Part shown: piece by piece, positions 7,979 to 15,832 of the stretch | Layout of the letters: every line of letters begins with the position of its first letter | Numbering within the stretch: position 1 is the first letter of the stretch | DNA from: Nostoc sp. GT001 | GTDB taxonomy: Bacteria; Cyanobacteriota; Cyanobacteriia; Cyanobacteriales; Nostocaceae | Length of the DNA: 32,484 bases | NCBI RefSeq assembly: GCF_030382115.1 | Contig: NZ_JAUDRJ010000003.1 | Location: 3,719,427-3,751,910 of the forward strand | Reading direction: 5' to 3' | Translations under genes and position numbers: made by a program | The notes under the pieces: generated by a model | The model's input: the letters and a program-made list of their open reading frames with translations, nothing else | Database searches by the model: none | What the model was told of the DNA's origin: nothing

Positions 7979-8050
7979 TCCTTAGTGCCCTGTTTCTCGC
8001 GCTTTATATCTAGCAAGCTTTTCGGCTTTTTCTAACAGTCGAACTCACGT

Positions 8051-8057
8051 TAAATTA
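8051..8057. repeat. Target site duplication, right copy (TAAATTA)
   Basis: Exact copy of 6845-6851. Joining 6851 to 8058 restores the pre-insertion sequence, in which the DUF262 frame ends AAT-TAG. Confidence 0.85.
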
Positions 8058-8166
8058 GCGAACGTTGTAAAGTTCATTTTTATAGAATGTACATTAAATT
8101 GAACTAGTAAACACATTAGTAGAATAAGGCAAAAGTAAAAAGTAAATTCGATAATCTAATACGCCA

Positions 8167-11100
8167 TCACCTACCAGAACACAAGGCGCGATCGCTTTTA
8201 ATTACTTTCTGGTTAGTCTGCAAATAATCATGTAGCAAATTGCAACCCTGTGCCAGTAATTTATCCAGTTCGATATCTGTTAAATCTCGGAAAATTACTG
8301 TGCCATTACCACTACCCGCAGCCAGAGTCTTGCCGTCATGGCTGAAACTGACGCTGGTTAACTCATCTTTATCACCTTTCAAAGCTATCAGCAACGTTCC
8401 TTCTCGGTTCCAAATCCTCACTTTGTCATCACTGCTAGCTGCCAAAGTCTTGCCATCGGGGCTAAAACTGACACTGATAAAACTATCGCCATCGCCCGCA
8501 AGATTATTTAACAGTTTCCCGTCTCGATTCCAAATCTTCACTGTGCTATCAAGACTAACTGAGGCAATGCTTTGACCATCAGGCGACCAAGCAACCCCAT
8601 TCACCCGACGGCTATGACCAGTTAACGTGTATAGCAATTTACCATCTAAACTCCAGATTTTCACGGTTTTATCATCGCTAGCTGAAGCTAACAACTTGCC
8701 ATCTGGGCTAAAACTTACCCAATTCACCGCTTCTTGATGTCCCTGCAAGGTGTTAAGTAGTTTACCGTTGCGACTCCAAAGTTTTACTGTTTTATCTTTA
8801 CTAGCCGAGGCAATTACTTGACCATCGGGCGACCAAGCTACACTCAAGACGGTATCATTATGACTCTGTAAGGTGTTGAGCAGTTGACCGTCACCACTCC
8901 AAAGTTTTACTGTTTTATCTTTACTAGCCGAGGCAATTACTTGACCATCGGGCGACCAATCTACACCCCAAACTTGACCCTGATGCCCCGTCAATATACG
9001 CAGTAGTTTACCATCTCGACTAAAAAGTTTTACAGTTTTGTCTCGGCTTGCTGCTGCTAAGGTGCGATCGCCTGGGCTAAAACTGATGCTAGTTACCCAG
9101 TCATCATTATCGGCTTTGGGCTTTCGCAGTAACACATCGTCCCAATGCCAAAGTTTAATAGTTTTGTCCCGACTGGCGGAAATCAGGGTGCGACCATCTG
9201 GGCTGAAGCTGACACTGTTAACCCAATTATTATGTCCCTTCAGGGTTCCCAGCAACACACCCTCAGAACTCCAGAGTTTGATTGTCTCATCAGTACTTGC
9301 GGAAGCGTAGGCGTAGCCCGCCGTAGGCATCGTGTTACCATCACGGCTAAAACTGACGCTGGTAACTCCAGCACTATGGCCCGATAAGGTTCGCAGTAGC
9401 TTCCCCTCAACATTCCACAGCTTGATTGTCTGGTCTAAACTAGCAGAAGCAATTATTTTCCCATCGGGCGACCAAGCGACACTTTTAACTGCATCCTCAT
9501 GTCCCTGCAAGGTTTTGAGCAGTTTACCATCGCGACTCCACAGTTTCGCCGTCTTGTCAGCACTCCCAGAAGCTAAGGTTTGACCATCGGCTGACCAAGC
9601 GACACTCAAGACTGCACCATTATGTCCCTGCAAGGTTTTGAGCAGCTTACCATCGCGACTCCACAGTTTCACTGTTTTGTCTGTACTCGCTGAAGCAATA
9701 ATCTGGCCATCTGGGCTGAAACTCACACTATTCACCACACCCTGATGCCCTAATAAGGTAGCAAGCAGTTGACCCTCTCGACTCCAAAGTTTTATCGTCT
9801 TGTCTTGACTGGCGGAAGCAATGATTTGACTATCTGGGCTGAAACTGACGCTATTAACTACATCCTCATGCCCCGACAAGGTTTTAACTAAGCTACCATC
9901 AGGAAGCCAGAGTTTAATTGTATTATCCGCACTGGCTGAGGCAATTAAGGAGCGATCAAGACTGAATGTAGCACTATTTACCCCAGATATATGCCCGTCC
10001 AAACGGTTATATTCTCTGACCCCTGAAACTGCTTGATAAAGTGCCGTCTGTACTTGCTCTCTTGTATAGGAATCTACCCAGACTGTTTGTTGTAATTTTC
10101 TCCCTGCTTTTAAACTTTCTTTTAAAGCATCAATACCTTTTTGCGAAGCAAAGAGGGCTTCACTGGATGCACTGAGGGTTTTAATTTCGCTATCTACTGC
10201 TGTGACGATAGAAACACTTAATCCCAAGATGGCGAGAACGGAAGCTGTGAGGGCAATTTTCAGCGAACGATTTAATTGAGCTTCACTAAGTCTTTGTTTC
10301 TTTTGACTTTCTGCAAGTTTAGCTGTTAACTCTTTTTCTTTAAGTTCAGCTCGTAATTGCTCAATTTCTAACTGACTTAATTCTTCCCGTTTGTGTAATT
10401 CTCGCAATTCCGTTAATAAGTCTAATCCCTGTTGCGGATGAGGAGCTACCAATTTGGAACGCTGCTTATTTTGACTAAGTTCGCTTTTCAGTCGCTCAAT
10501 CTCAGCTTTACTTTGTTCTACTTTGTAGCGCAACTGATTTAGTTGTACCTGTAAGCTCGATTCTTGTTGTTGCAGGTAGCGAATCAAATCTACTAAATAA
10601 TCATGAATCAGTTGATAGCGTTCTGGTACATCAGGGAATAGTACCACTAAACCGGAGCTAACTAAAATTTCTAAGACTAACTCTAATTTGTCAGCATCTT
10701 CTAATTCTGATAGCTGCGCCGCTAACTCAGCACGAGTTTTAAAAGGTCGGTTGTTACTTTCATCTGTTAATAAGTATAAGACGAGTAACGCGGCTCGTTC
10801 ATTTTCTGGGCCGCAGTCTTTAATCAGTTCCTTAAGATATCTCTCGATCAGTTTGTTAGGTCTATATGGTTGATATTCTTCTAAGGTAGTAATGCGTTCA
10901 TCTTGAATTTGTGCGCCCACAACTTGTAATTCAATGGGGCGGACTTCTCCAAATTCTGTGGATAAATCTTCGATTAAGGCATCAATTAAAGCGGGTTCTA
11001 AATTAAACTGCGATCGCTCTGTCAATTTTTGGATAATTGCTTTTGCATATTCCGGCGAAAAATTATTTAACTGGTAACGAATATGCTTGTCGAGAATATT

Positions 11101-13437
11101 ATTGTTAATCGCTTCCAGTGCCGAAAGATGTTTAAAATCTAATAAACGATGTAAATAATCTTCTCGCAAGGAAAGAATGACTTTGACAAAGGGTATATTG
11201 AGACAATCGCTGATAAATTTATCAAACTCTTGCTTTTGATTGCGATCGCTATAACCAAAGAAAAATTCTTCAAACTGGTCAAAAATTAAAACTGTGATCA
11301 AATGGCGATCGGCATTCTCTTGGAGTTGTTGTAAAATTCCACCAATGGTGAACGGTGTGCCAGAGTAAGGCAAAGCCTCCGGTTCAATGGTTGCTTCTAG
11401 CTCAATATCAGCGTAAATCGCCAGGGATGCATCACTAGACATCGCTTCACTTAAAGATTTCCCTAATTCCCGTGCCCAATCGGTATAAACTTGTAGTACC
11501 ACAGGTACGGCTATTTGATCGCCAATGGCTCGATTTTGCAGTGCTGGAACTAAACCCGCCGTTACGGTGGAACTCTTACCTACCCCCGATTGACCGTGAA
11601 TCACCGTCAATTTTTGATCGGCGCGGCTAATTCTGCCAATTAAGTTATTAATATCACGCTCTCGACCAGAAGCCGCAATTTCTAGAGCAACACTGCTACT
11701 CCCAGAAGGTGACATTAATGCTGGGTTTGTCGCCTGTCTTTGGGGTTGCAAACGTCCTGCCCCAATAAAAGCCCGAAAACCATACTGCTGCTCAACAGAA
11801 CGCCGTTTCTGTCGAATGTAATAGGCTTCTAAATATCGTCCTTCTTCAAAGTAGAGCGATCGCAGTCTCCGCAATAAGCGAATATAACGATGGGCATCGT
11901 ATTGATGGGCACTGTTTTCTAATGCTGCTGGTAGTTCTTTTGTCGCCTTATCTAAGTATTCACGAGCGATTACTAGCTCACCGATATTTCGCTGTGCTTT
12001 CGCCAATACTAAATAGTAAGTTTGCGCCAATAATAATGGAAATAAGCAGTTATAAGGGTCGTTCTGCTTTTGCGCCTCCCCTAATTTTAGTAGCGATACG
12101 TGTGCTAAGATACTCGCCTGTACCCACCGCGACTGCTCCACAGCCACCTGTGCCAGAAAACCGTAGTCACAAGCTAATTGGATTTGAGTACCATAAGTTT
12201 GATGTAATTCCAAAGACTTTTGAGCAACTGTCTGCAATTCTTCCCACTCTTGCAGATATTGCAAAACCTCAGCAAGTTGATTAATAAATCCAGCAACTAT
12301 ATCTAAACGCCCAGCCACCTGTAAGATATGCAAGCATTGCTGAAAATAAGATTTAGCAGTGTACCAATGGCGGCGGTTTTCTGTTTGATTTTGCTCTGCA
12401 AAACGGCAATAACACAACCCAATATAAAACAGCAAAATTCCCTGTCGCAGCAGTAGGGGAGATGGACGATTAGGAGGCGTAGACGAAGAGAATACCCCCT
12501 CATCTCCCCCGCTCCCTCGGTTACTGAGCGTAGTCGTTGGCGCAGCCTCTCGTAGAGAAGTATGCTCCCCTGCTCCCCTACCCCTCTGCTCCTCTGCCCC
12601 TCTGCTCCCCTGCTCCCCGGTCACTGAGCGTAGCCGAAGTGCTGCTCCCACCGTCTCTGCCAACTTTTGCCAAACTTGCAAGCTTTGCTGAAAATGGCTT
12701 AAACCTGTATTGATGCGATCGCTAATATAATTATCTAGACCAAAAACAAATTCTAAACTAGCGTGTAATTCTGGCTCTAAGGTAATACCACGATTGTGCA
12801 ACTCTTTTATCGCAAAGTGGAGTTCATAGCTATGTTCCCAGACTTGCTCGACAGTGGAATAATGCTTTGCAAGTTGAGGAGGTTGGTGTTGTGCAGCATC
12901 GTTTGCTAACACCGTAGCAAATAAAGAGTCAGTTTCCTGTTGCAGAAATTCCAGCAGTGATTGAGTTGTCATTTCAAACCGAATCGGTGTCGCCGCCCAA
13001 CTAGCAAAATCTGGTGCTAAACGGACTACCTTTTGCAACACTTCCTCATTCATCCAGACAATCATCGGAAATGGGTGGCGTTTGCGAAATTCATCCCGAA
13101 TATGATTAACAGACCTCAGAAAATCGTCGAGTCCATCTACTGACTCTAAACCCAAAATCATCAACGCCGATGGTGGATTAGCTTCGGTTAGTAGTTGTAA
13201 ATGAATACTTGTATAAAGACTTCTGGCATTATGCGGCAGAATTACCTTTTGAATGTGGTGTACTCCTGAAGAGATTTCTTCGAGTCGTTGCAGCATAAGT
13301 TCTTGCAAAACTCGATAATTGCAGCACACCAAAACCAAGGAAAATTGACCGCTAGAAAGGGTAATTGCTCTCCCCAAACTCCGTAAAGCCCGCTCATTAG
13401 CTGCTGTTATATCTACTTGTGAGTGTCGTTCAACCAT
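8167..13437 (-). CDS. STAND NTPase with coiled coil, membrane helix and 14 WD40 repeats
   Basis: A 1756-residue multidomain protein. In order: an N-terminal domain (about 20-190) that looks like a degenerate NTPase or signalling domain, with the segment WMNEEVLQKVVRLAPDFASW; a helical, TPR-like region (about 215-560) interrupted by a low-complexity insert (about 265-325); a STAND-type NTPase with Walker A GQSGVGKS (615-622) and Walker B LIFDQFEEF (Asp720); a winged-helix-like region; a coiled coil (about 985-1055); one membrane helix (about 1061-1080); then 14 WD40 blades (about 1135-1730), enough for two seven-bladed propellers. STAND proteins are switches: the repeats sense a signal and NTP binding triggers oligomerisation. 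No recognisable effector nuclease or protease is fused. The start overlaps the end of the upstream ATPase gene by 25 bases, implying coupled translation. Blade 6 carries an in-frame dispersed repeat. Signal and output are unknown. Confidence 0.85.
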   Translation of the reverse strand: MVERHSQVDITAANERALRSLGRAITLSSGQFSLVLVCCNYRVLQELMLQRLEEISSGVHHIQKVILPHNARSLYTSIHLQLLTEANPPSALMILGLESVDGLDDFLRSVNHIRDEFRKRHPFPMIVWMNEEVLQKVVRLAPDFASWAATPIRFEMTTQSLLEFLQQETDSLFATVLANDAAQHQPPQLAKHYSTVEQVWEHSYELHFAIKELHNRGITLEPELHASLEFVFGLDNYISDRINTGLSHFQQSLQVWQKLAETVGAALRLRSVTGEQGSRGAEEQRGRGAGEHTSLREAAPTTTLSNRGSGGDEGVFSSSTPPNRPSPLLLRQGILLFYIGLCYCRFAEQNQTENRRHWYTAKSYFQQCLHILQVAGRLDIVAGFINQLAEVLQYLQEWEELQTVAQKSLELHQTYGTQIQLACDYGFLAQVAVEQSRWVQASILAHVSLLKLGEAQKQNDPYNCLFPLLLAQTYYLVLAKAQRNIGELVIAREYLDKATKELPAALENSAHQYDAHRYIRLLRRLRSLYFEEGRYLEAYYIRQKRRSVEQQYGFRAFIGAGRLQPQRQATNPALMSPSGSSSVALEIAASGRERDINNLIGRISRADQKLTVIHGQSGVGKSSTVTAGLVPALQNRAIGDQIAVPVVLQVYTDWARELGKSLSEAMSSDASLAIYADIELEATIEPEALPYSGTPFTIGGILQQLQENADRHLITVLIFDQFEEFFFGYSDRNQKQEFDKFISDCLNIPFVKVILSLREDYLHRLLDFKHLSALEAINNNILDKHIRYQLNNFSPEYAKAIIQKLTERSQFNLEPALIDALIEDLSTEFGEVRPIELQVVGAQIQDERITTLEEYQPYRPNKLIERYLKELIKDCGPENERAALLVLYLLTDESNNRPFKTRAELAAQLSELEDADKLELVLEILVSSGLVVLFPDVPERYQLIHDYLVDLIRYLQQQESSLQVQLNQLRYKVEQSKAEIERLKSELSQNKQRSKLVAPHPQQGLDLLTELRELHKREELSQLEIEQLRAELKEKELTAKLAESQKKQRLSEAQLNRSLKIALTASVLAILGLSVSIVTAVDSEIKTLSASSEALFASQKGIDALKESLKAGRKLQQTVWVDSYTREQVQTALYQAVSGVREYNRLDGHISGVNSATFSLDRSLIASASADNTIKLWLPDGSLVKTLSGHEDVVNSVSFSPDSQIIASASQDKTIKLWSREGQLLATLLGHQGVVNSVSFSPDGQIIASASTDKTVKLWSRDGKLLKTLQGHNGAVLSVAWSADGQTLASGSADKTAKLWSRDGKLLKTLQGHEDAVKSVAWSPDGKIIASASLDQTIKLWNVEGKLLRTLSGHSAGVTSVSFSRDGNTMPTAGYAYASASTDETIKLWSSEGVLLGTLKGHNNWVNSVSFSPDGRTLISASRDKTIKLWHWDDVLLRKPKADNDDWVTSISFSPGDRTLAAASRDKTVKLFSRDGKLLRILTGHQGQVWGVDWSPDGQVIASASKDKTVKLWSGDGQLLNTLQSHNDTVLSVAWSPDGQVIASASKDKTVKLWSRNGKLLNTLQGHQEAVNWVSFSPDGKLLASASDDKTVKIWSLDGKLLYTLTGHSRRVNGVAWSPDGQSIASVSLDSTVKIWNRDGKLLNNLAGDGDSFISVSFSPDGKTLAASSDDKVRIWNREGTLLIALKGDKDELTSVSFSHDGKTLAAGSGNGTVIFRDLTDIELDKLLAQGCNLLHDYLQTNQKVIKSDRALCSGR
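8773..8959. repeat. Near-identical tandem WD40 blade DNA (123-bp period)
   Basis: A run of 64 identical bases occurs at 8773-8836 and again at 8896-8959, one 123-bp (41-codon) period apart. The copies encode most of blades 9 and 10. Other blades differ far more, so this pair has been duplicated or homogenised recently. Confidence 0.85.
9305..9332. repeat. Dispersed palindromic repeat, copy 3 (in frame inside a WD40 blade)
   Basis: A 28-base copy beginning GCGTAGGCGTAGCCCG lies inside the STAND gene. On the coding strand it reads TMPTAGYAYAS and makes blade 6 about seven residues longer than its neighbours, in the D-A loop region before SASTDETIKLW. The reading frame is kept. Confidence 0.8.
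12468..12645. repeat. In-frame low-complexity/repeat insertion in the STAND gene
   Basis: The segment encodes about 60 residues rich in Gly, Glu, Arg and Ser (for example EQGSRGAEEQRGRGAGEH) between otherwise normal helical repeats. Its DNA combines a pyrimidine-rich tract of CTCCCCTG/CTCTGC units (about 12568-12620) with the dispersed motifs CACTGAGCGTAGCCGAAG and CAGCCTCTCGTAGAGAAG. The same two motifs occur in the insertion in rsgA at 30345-30503. Confidence 0.75.
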
Positions 13438-14744
13438 GATTTAAATTTTTCCGTCTCTGCTAAAACTGGGTTGACGGCAAACCAAGCTCCCTGATGATCG
13501 CGGTATTCAAATACAAATAGACTTCGCAAAAGGGTATGGTATTCTATATCACCTCTAACTCGTTGCTGTTGCACCACCTGAAAGATTAGTTCCCACTCAT
13601 GGGGGTCGATAGCGTTAGCTCGGTAATCGCGCTGTCTTCGGATCACCAGTTCGACACATTCCCGCTCAAAGGGTGGATCTTGTTCTCGCAAACAGTCAAA
13701 CAGTAAACCTAGTAAGTCGCGGACATGACCACCACTCATTAGGCACAATCGATCTAAGGTTTCTAAACTATCAAACACCTCTGTAATTAAGCCTAACCGA
13801 TCGCTAGGTAAAATGTCTGGAAAAGCTCTAGCTAGCACCATTTGCCGCATCATTGCTAGCCCTTGCGGAAAAATCTCGCCAGAGCGCAAACGCACAGGTA
13901 TCATCGGTAAAACTTTTGGTGCGACTCCACCGCCTAAACGATGCTGAAGTTCGGCGCTATCGTTGGAGAAAGTCAAGGCTAGGGGAATAGTGTAGACTAC
14001 ATGACAATTCAGTTTGCGTAATTGTTCGCCCCGTTGAATAAATAAATATTCTGGCAGCGATCGCCCTGATGGTAAAGGTCGAATTGCGACTCGATCCAAG
14101 TTATCAACAATTACCACCAATCCTCTTTTACCCCTGGCTTTCAGTTCCTTGGTGGCAGGTTCTAGTAATTCTTGATTAATTGACTGTAAAATATTTGCGG
14201 TTCGTGGTTCTAGATAATCTCTTAACCGCCGCCGCAATTGGGGACTTTCTTTTGTTTTAGCTGTAATTTTGGCAATCCCTACAGACAACTCTGCTTCTAC
14301 CCCAACGTCAATTGGCGTCTGCAAGAAATCCACAACTTCACCAAACAACTTGCTAAAGTAGCGAGGCTTGAGCCTAATTTTCATCGGTTCTAGGCTTTCA
14401 CTCACCTGTCCAGCGATCGCTAACAAAATATCAGTCACATCCACATCGGCCATTTCTAAGACATGGGTAGACTCAAAATAAACTACATGAAATTGCTGCA
14501 CTTCTAACTCAGCTTTCAGGCGCAATAACTCCGTTGATTTTCCACAGCCGAGATGTCCGGTAAATAGTTGACAGGTTGGGATATCCGGCGATATTTTAGC
14601 GATCGTCCGCTGCAAAGCTTCGATAATTTTGCCACCCCGCACCGCAGCAAAATCGATATAGTACCTGCGATCGCTAGGGTTTCCTATAATTAGAGGTCTG
14701 CTCGGATTGCAAGCCTGATAAAATCTTTCTAAATCTAGGAGCAT
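13413..14744 (-). CDS. AAA/P-loop ATPase, partner of the STAND-WD40 protein
   Basis: A 443-residue P-loop ATPase of no named subfamily that I recognise. Seen: Walker A GHLGCGKS (63-70) in a strand-loop-helix context, and Walker B LVVIVDNLDRV (209-219, with Asp214 and Asp217), the D-N-L-D-R form recalling KAP and AAA_16/AAA_22-type NTPases. The C-terminal half is helical and could be a lid plus winged helix. There is no signal peptide or membrane helix. It is the first gene of a two-gene operon: its last 25 bases overlap the STAND gene in another frame. A conserved pairing would suggest that the two ATPases work in one complex, one perhaps as the loader or regulator of the other. That is inference. 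The start codon at 14744 has no strong ribosome binding site. Confidence 0.75.
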   Translation of the reverse strand: MLLDLERFYQACNPSRPLIIGNPSDRRYYIDFAAVRGGKIIEALQRTIAKISPDIPTCQLFTGHLGCGKSTELLRLKAELEVQQFHVVYFESTHVLEMADVDVTDILLAIAGQVSESLEPMKIRLKPRYFSKLFGEVVDFLQTPIDVGVEAELSVGIAKITAKTKESPQLRRRLRDYLEPRTANILQSINQELLEPATKELKARGKRGLVVIVDNLDRVAIRPLPSGRSLPEYLFIQRGEQLRKLNCHVVYTIPLALTFSNDSAELQHRLGGGVAPKVLPMIPVRLRSGEIFPQGLAMMRQMVLARAFPDILPSDRLGLITEVFDSLETLDRLCLMSGGHVRDLLGLLFDCLREQDPPFERECVELVIRRQRDYRANAIDPHEWELIFQVVQQQRVRGDIEYHTLLRSLFVFEYRDHQGAWFAVNPVLAETEKFKSWLNDTHK

Positions 14745-15206
14745 AACTAATGGAGTTCATTTAAGAATAAAAGATGACAAAATTTTTTTCGGCAATTGAT
14801 CTGTCAATTTAAGTACATCTGCCTTAATTACTAACTAAATTAACAGCATTCTGGTTGATTTTTCATATCTACGTTTTATATAGCACACCGCAATGGTGAC
14901 ATTCGATTTTAACTAAGTAGAAATACTTCTATAAGTATAAATGGCAGAAATATCTCATATGGAATAAGGTACTCTTATGAATATTAAAAATATCCCAGAC
15001 CAAAAAAGGTACTTTTAAGTACAATCTGTCTGTTCGCTCATTTTGAGATGACAAGAGTCGTCCCAAGTTGACTACTATTTATAGCAGATTCCAACTTCTC
15101 TACGTTCCCTGCGGGACGCTTACGCGAACGCGCAGCATGTCGCAGACAGAGGCTAAGAGGCTACGCCAAGGCGAGGTACAGATTTTCGTAGGGGCGCAAA
15201 GCCTTG

Positions 15207-15401
15207 CATTGGTGTCAACTTAAGCAAAAACTCTTTTAAAACCTGGTTTCCAGCCAGAGGCTGGAAATGCTAATCGTTGGGCTGCTGCCGCCAGTAAAGG
15301 AGGCGCAGCCTCTAGGACACCATTCCCATTCTCCGACTGGGAACAAGGCAATCTCTCAAAGCTCAGTCTAAGCTGGCTTTCACGTTAAGTTGACACCAAT
15401 G
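15207..15401. mobile_element. MITE-like element with 17-bp perfect terminal inverted repeats
   Basis: CATTGGTGTCAACTTAA at 15207-15223 and its exact reverse complement at 15385-15401 bound 195 bases without coding capacity. The interior has a second small palindrome, CCAGCCAGAGGCTGG. No clear target duplication can be seen. It is probably a non-autonomous element mobilised by a transposase elsewhere; the parental IS is unknown to me. Confidence 0.6.
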
Positions 15402-15569
15402 TGCATGAACTGCCTCTACAGCGTGTAGTTTTGCGTAAGTCCTAACAGTAAGAAGCATCTCGCCTACCCGTTCATGAAGTGTTCTCGAAGGTTAGGGAGG
15501 CGATGAGATGACTTGCACGATCGCAGTCGTGGATGAATTTACTTCTAACGCGTCTAAAGCTTTTAGCCT

Positions 15570-15710
15570 ATGAAATTATTAAAGGCTCTTGCATCAGTTA
15601 GAATTGTGTCGATTGTTACTACTTCTATTGGTATCAATAGTGAACATGCCGTTGCTGCTTGGAATCCTTTTGGGTGTTCGCAATCTAATGTTGTGGAATG
15701 CAATCTATAA
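15570..15710 (+). CDS. Possible 46-residue secreted peptide precursor
   Basis: A short frame from ATG 15570 to TAA. The product begins MKLLKALASV, continues with a hydrophobic stretch, and has an AVAA|W site that looks like a signal peptidase I cleavage point. Cleavage there would leave a 16-residue peptide with two cysteines (WNPFGCSQSNVVECNL). No ribosome binding site is obvious, and two inverted-repeat elements flank it. It could be a real small exported peptide, or the truncated start of a longer secreted protein whose 3' part was lost to the element that begins 20 bases downstream. Confidence 0.4.
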   Translation: MKLLKALASVRIVSIVTTSIGINSEHAVAAWNPFGCSQSNVVECNL

Positions 15711-15729
15711 CGCATTAAATAATTAATTT

Positions 15730-15832
15730 TATAGCAGTCGCCAAAGCCGTTAGGACAGTTTGCGGGAAACGCGTCTTCAACAGCGTACTTTGTGATTTTA
15801 TTGCTGTCCTAAGCTCCCTGTCCGTTGCTATA
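15730..15832. repeat. Small nested inverted-repeat element
   Basis: Outer arms TATAGCA (15730-15736) and TGCTATA (15826-15832) enclose inner arms TTAGGACAG (15750-15758) and CTGTCCTAA (15804-15812). The 103-base unit has no reading frame and resembles a short MITE or repeated palindromic unit. Confidence 0.5.

Larger units (their letters stand above)
6852..8050 (+). mobile_element. IS982-family insertion sequence with an extra right end
   Basis: Element of 1199 bp bounded by 40-bp imperfect inverted repeats (6852-6891 and 8011-8050; 34 of 40 bases match, the first 13 perfectly: ACGTGAGTTCGAC) and flanked by a 7-bp direct repeat, TAAATTA. It contains one IS982-type transposase gene. A third terminal-repeat copy lies inside at 7930-7942 (inverted; 14 of the first 16 bases match the left end), 4 bases after the transposase stop; this could be the original right end. 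The 108 bases between 7943 and 8050 then form a tail containing a dispersed palindromic repeat (7950-7978) and the outer end. Because the direct repeats flank the outer ends, the whole 1199-bp unit is what transposed. It landed in the stop codon of the DUF262 gene. Confidence 0.85.

Noticed and set aside
8240..9583. Plus-strand frames antisense to the WD40 region
   Set aside because: They are shadows of the periodic WD40 coding sequence and repeat the same peptide pattern with the blade period.
11922..12284. 120-codon plus-strand frame inside the STAND gene
   Set aside because: It is antisense to a helical region with good coding character; no domain or ribosome binding site.
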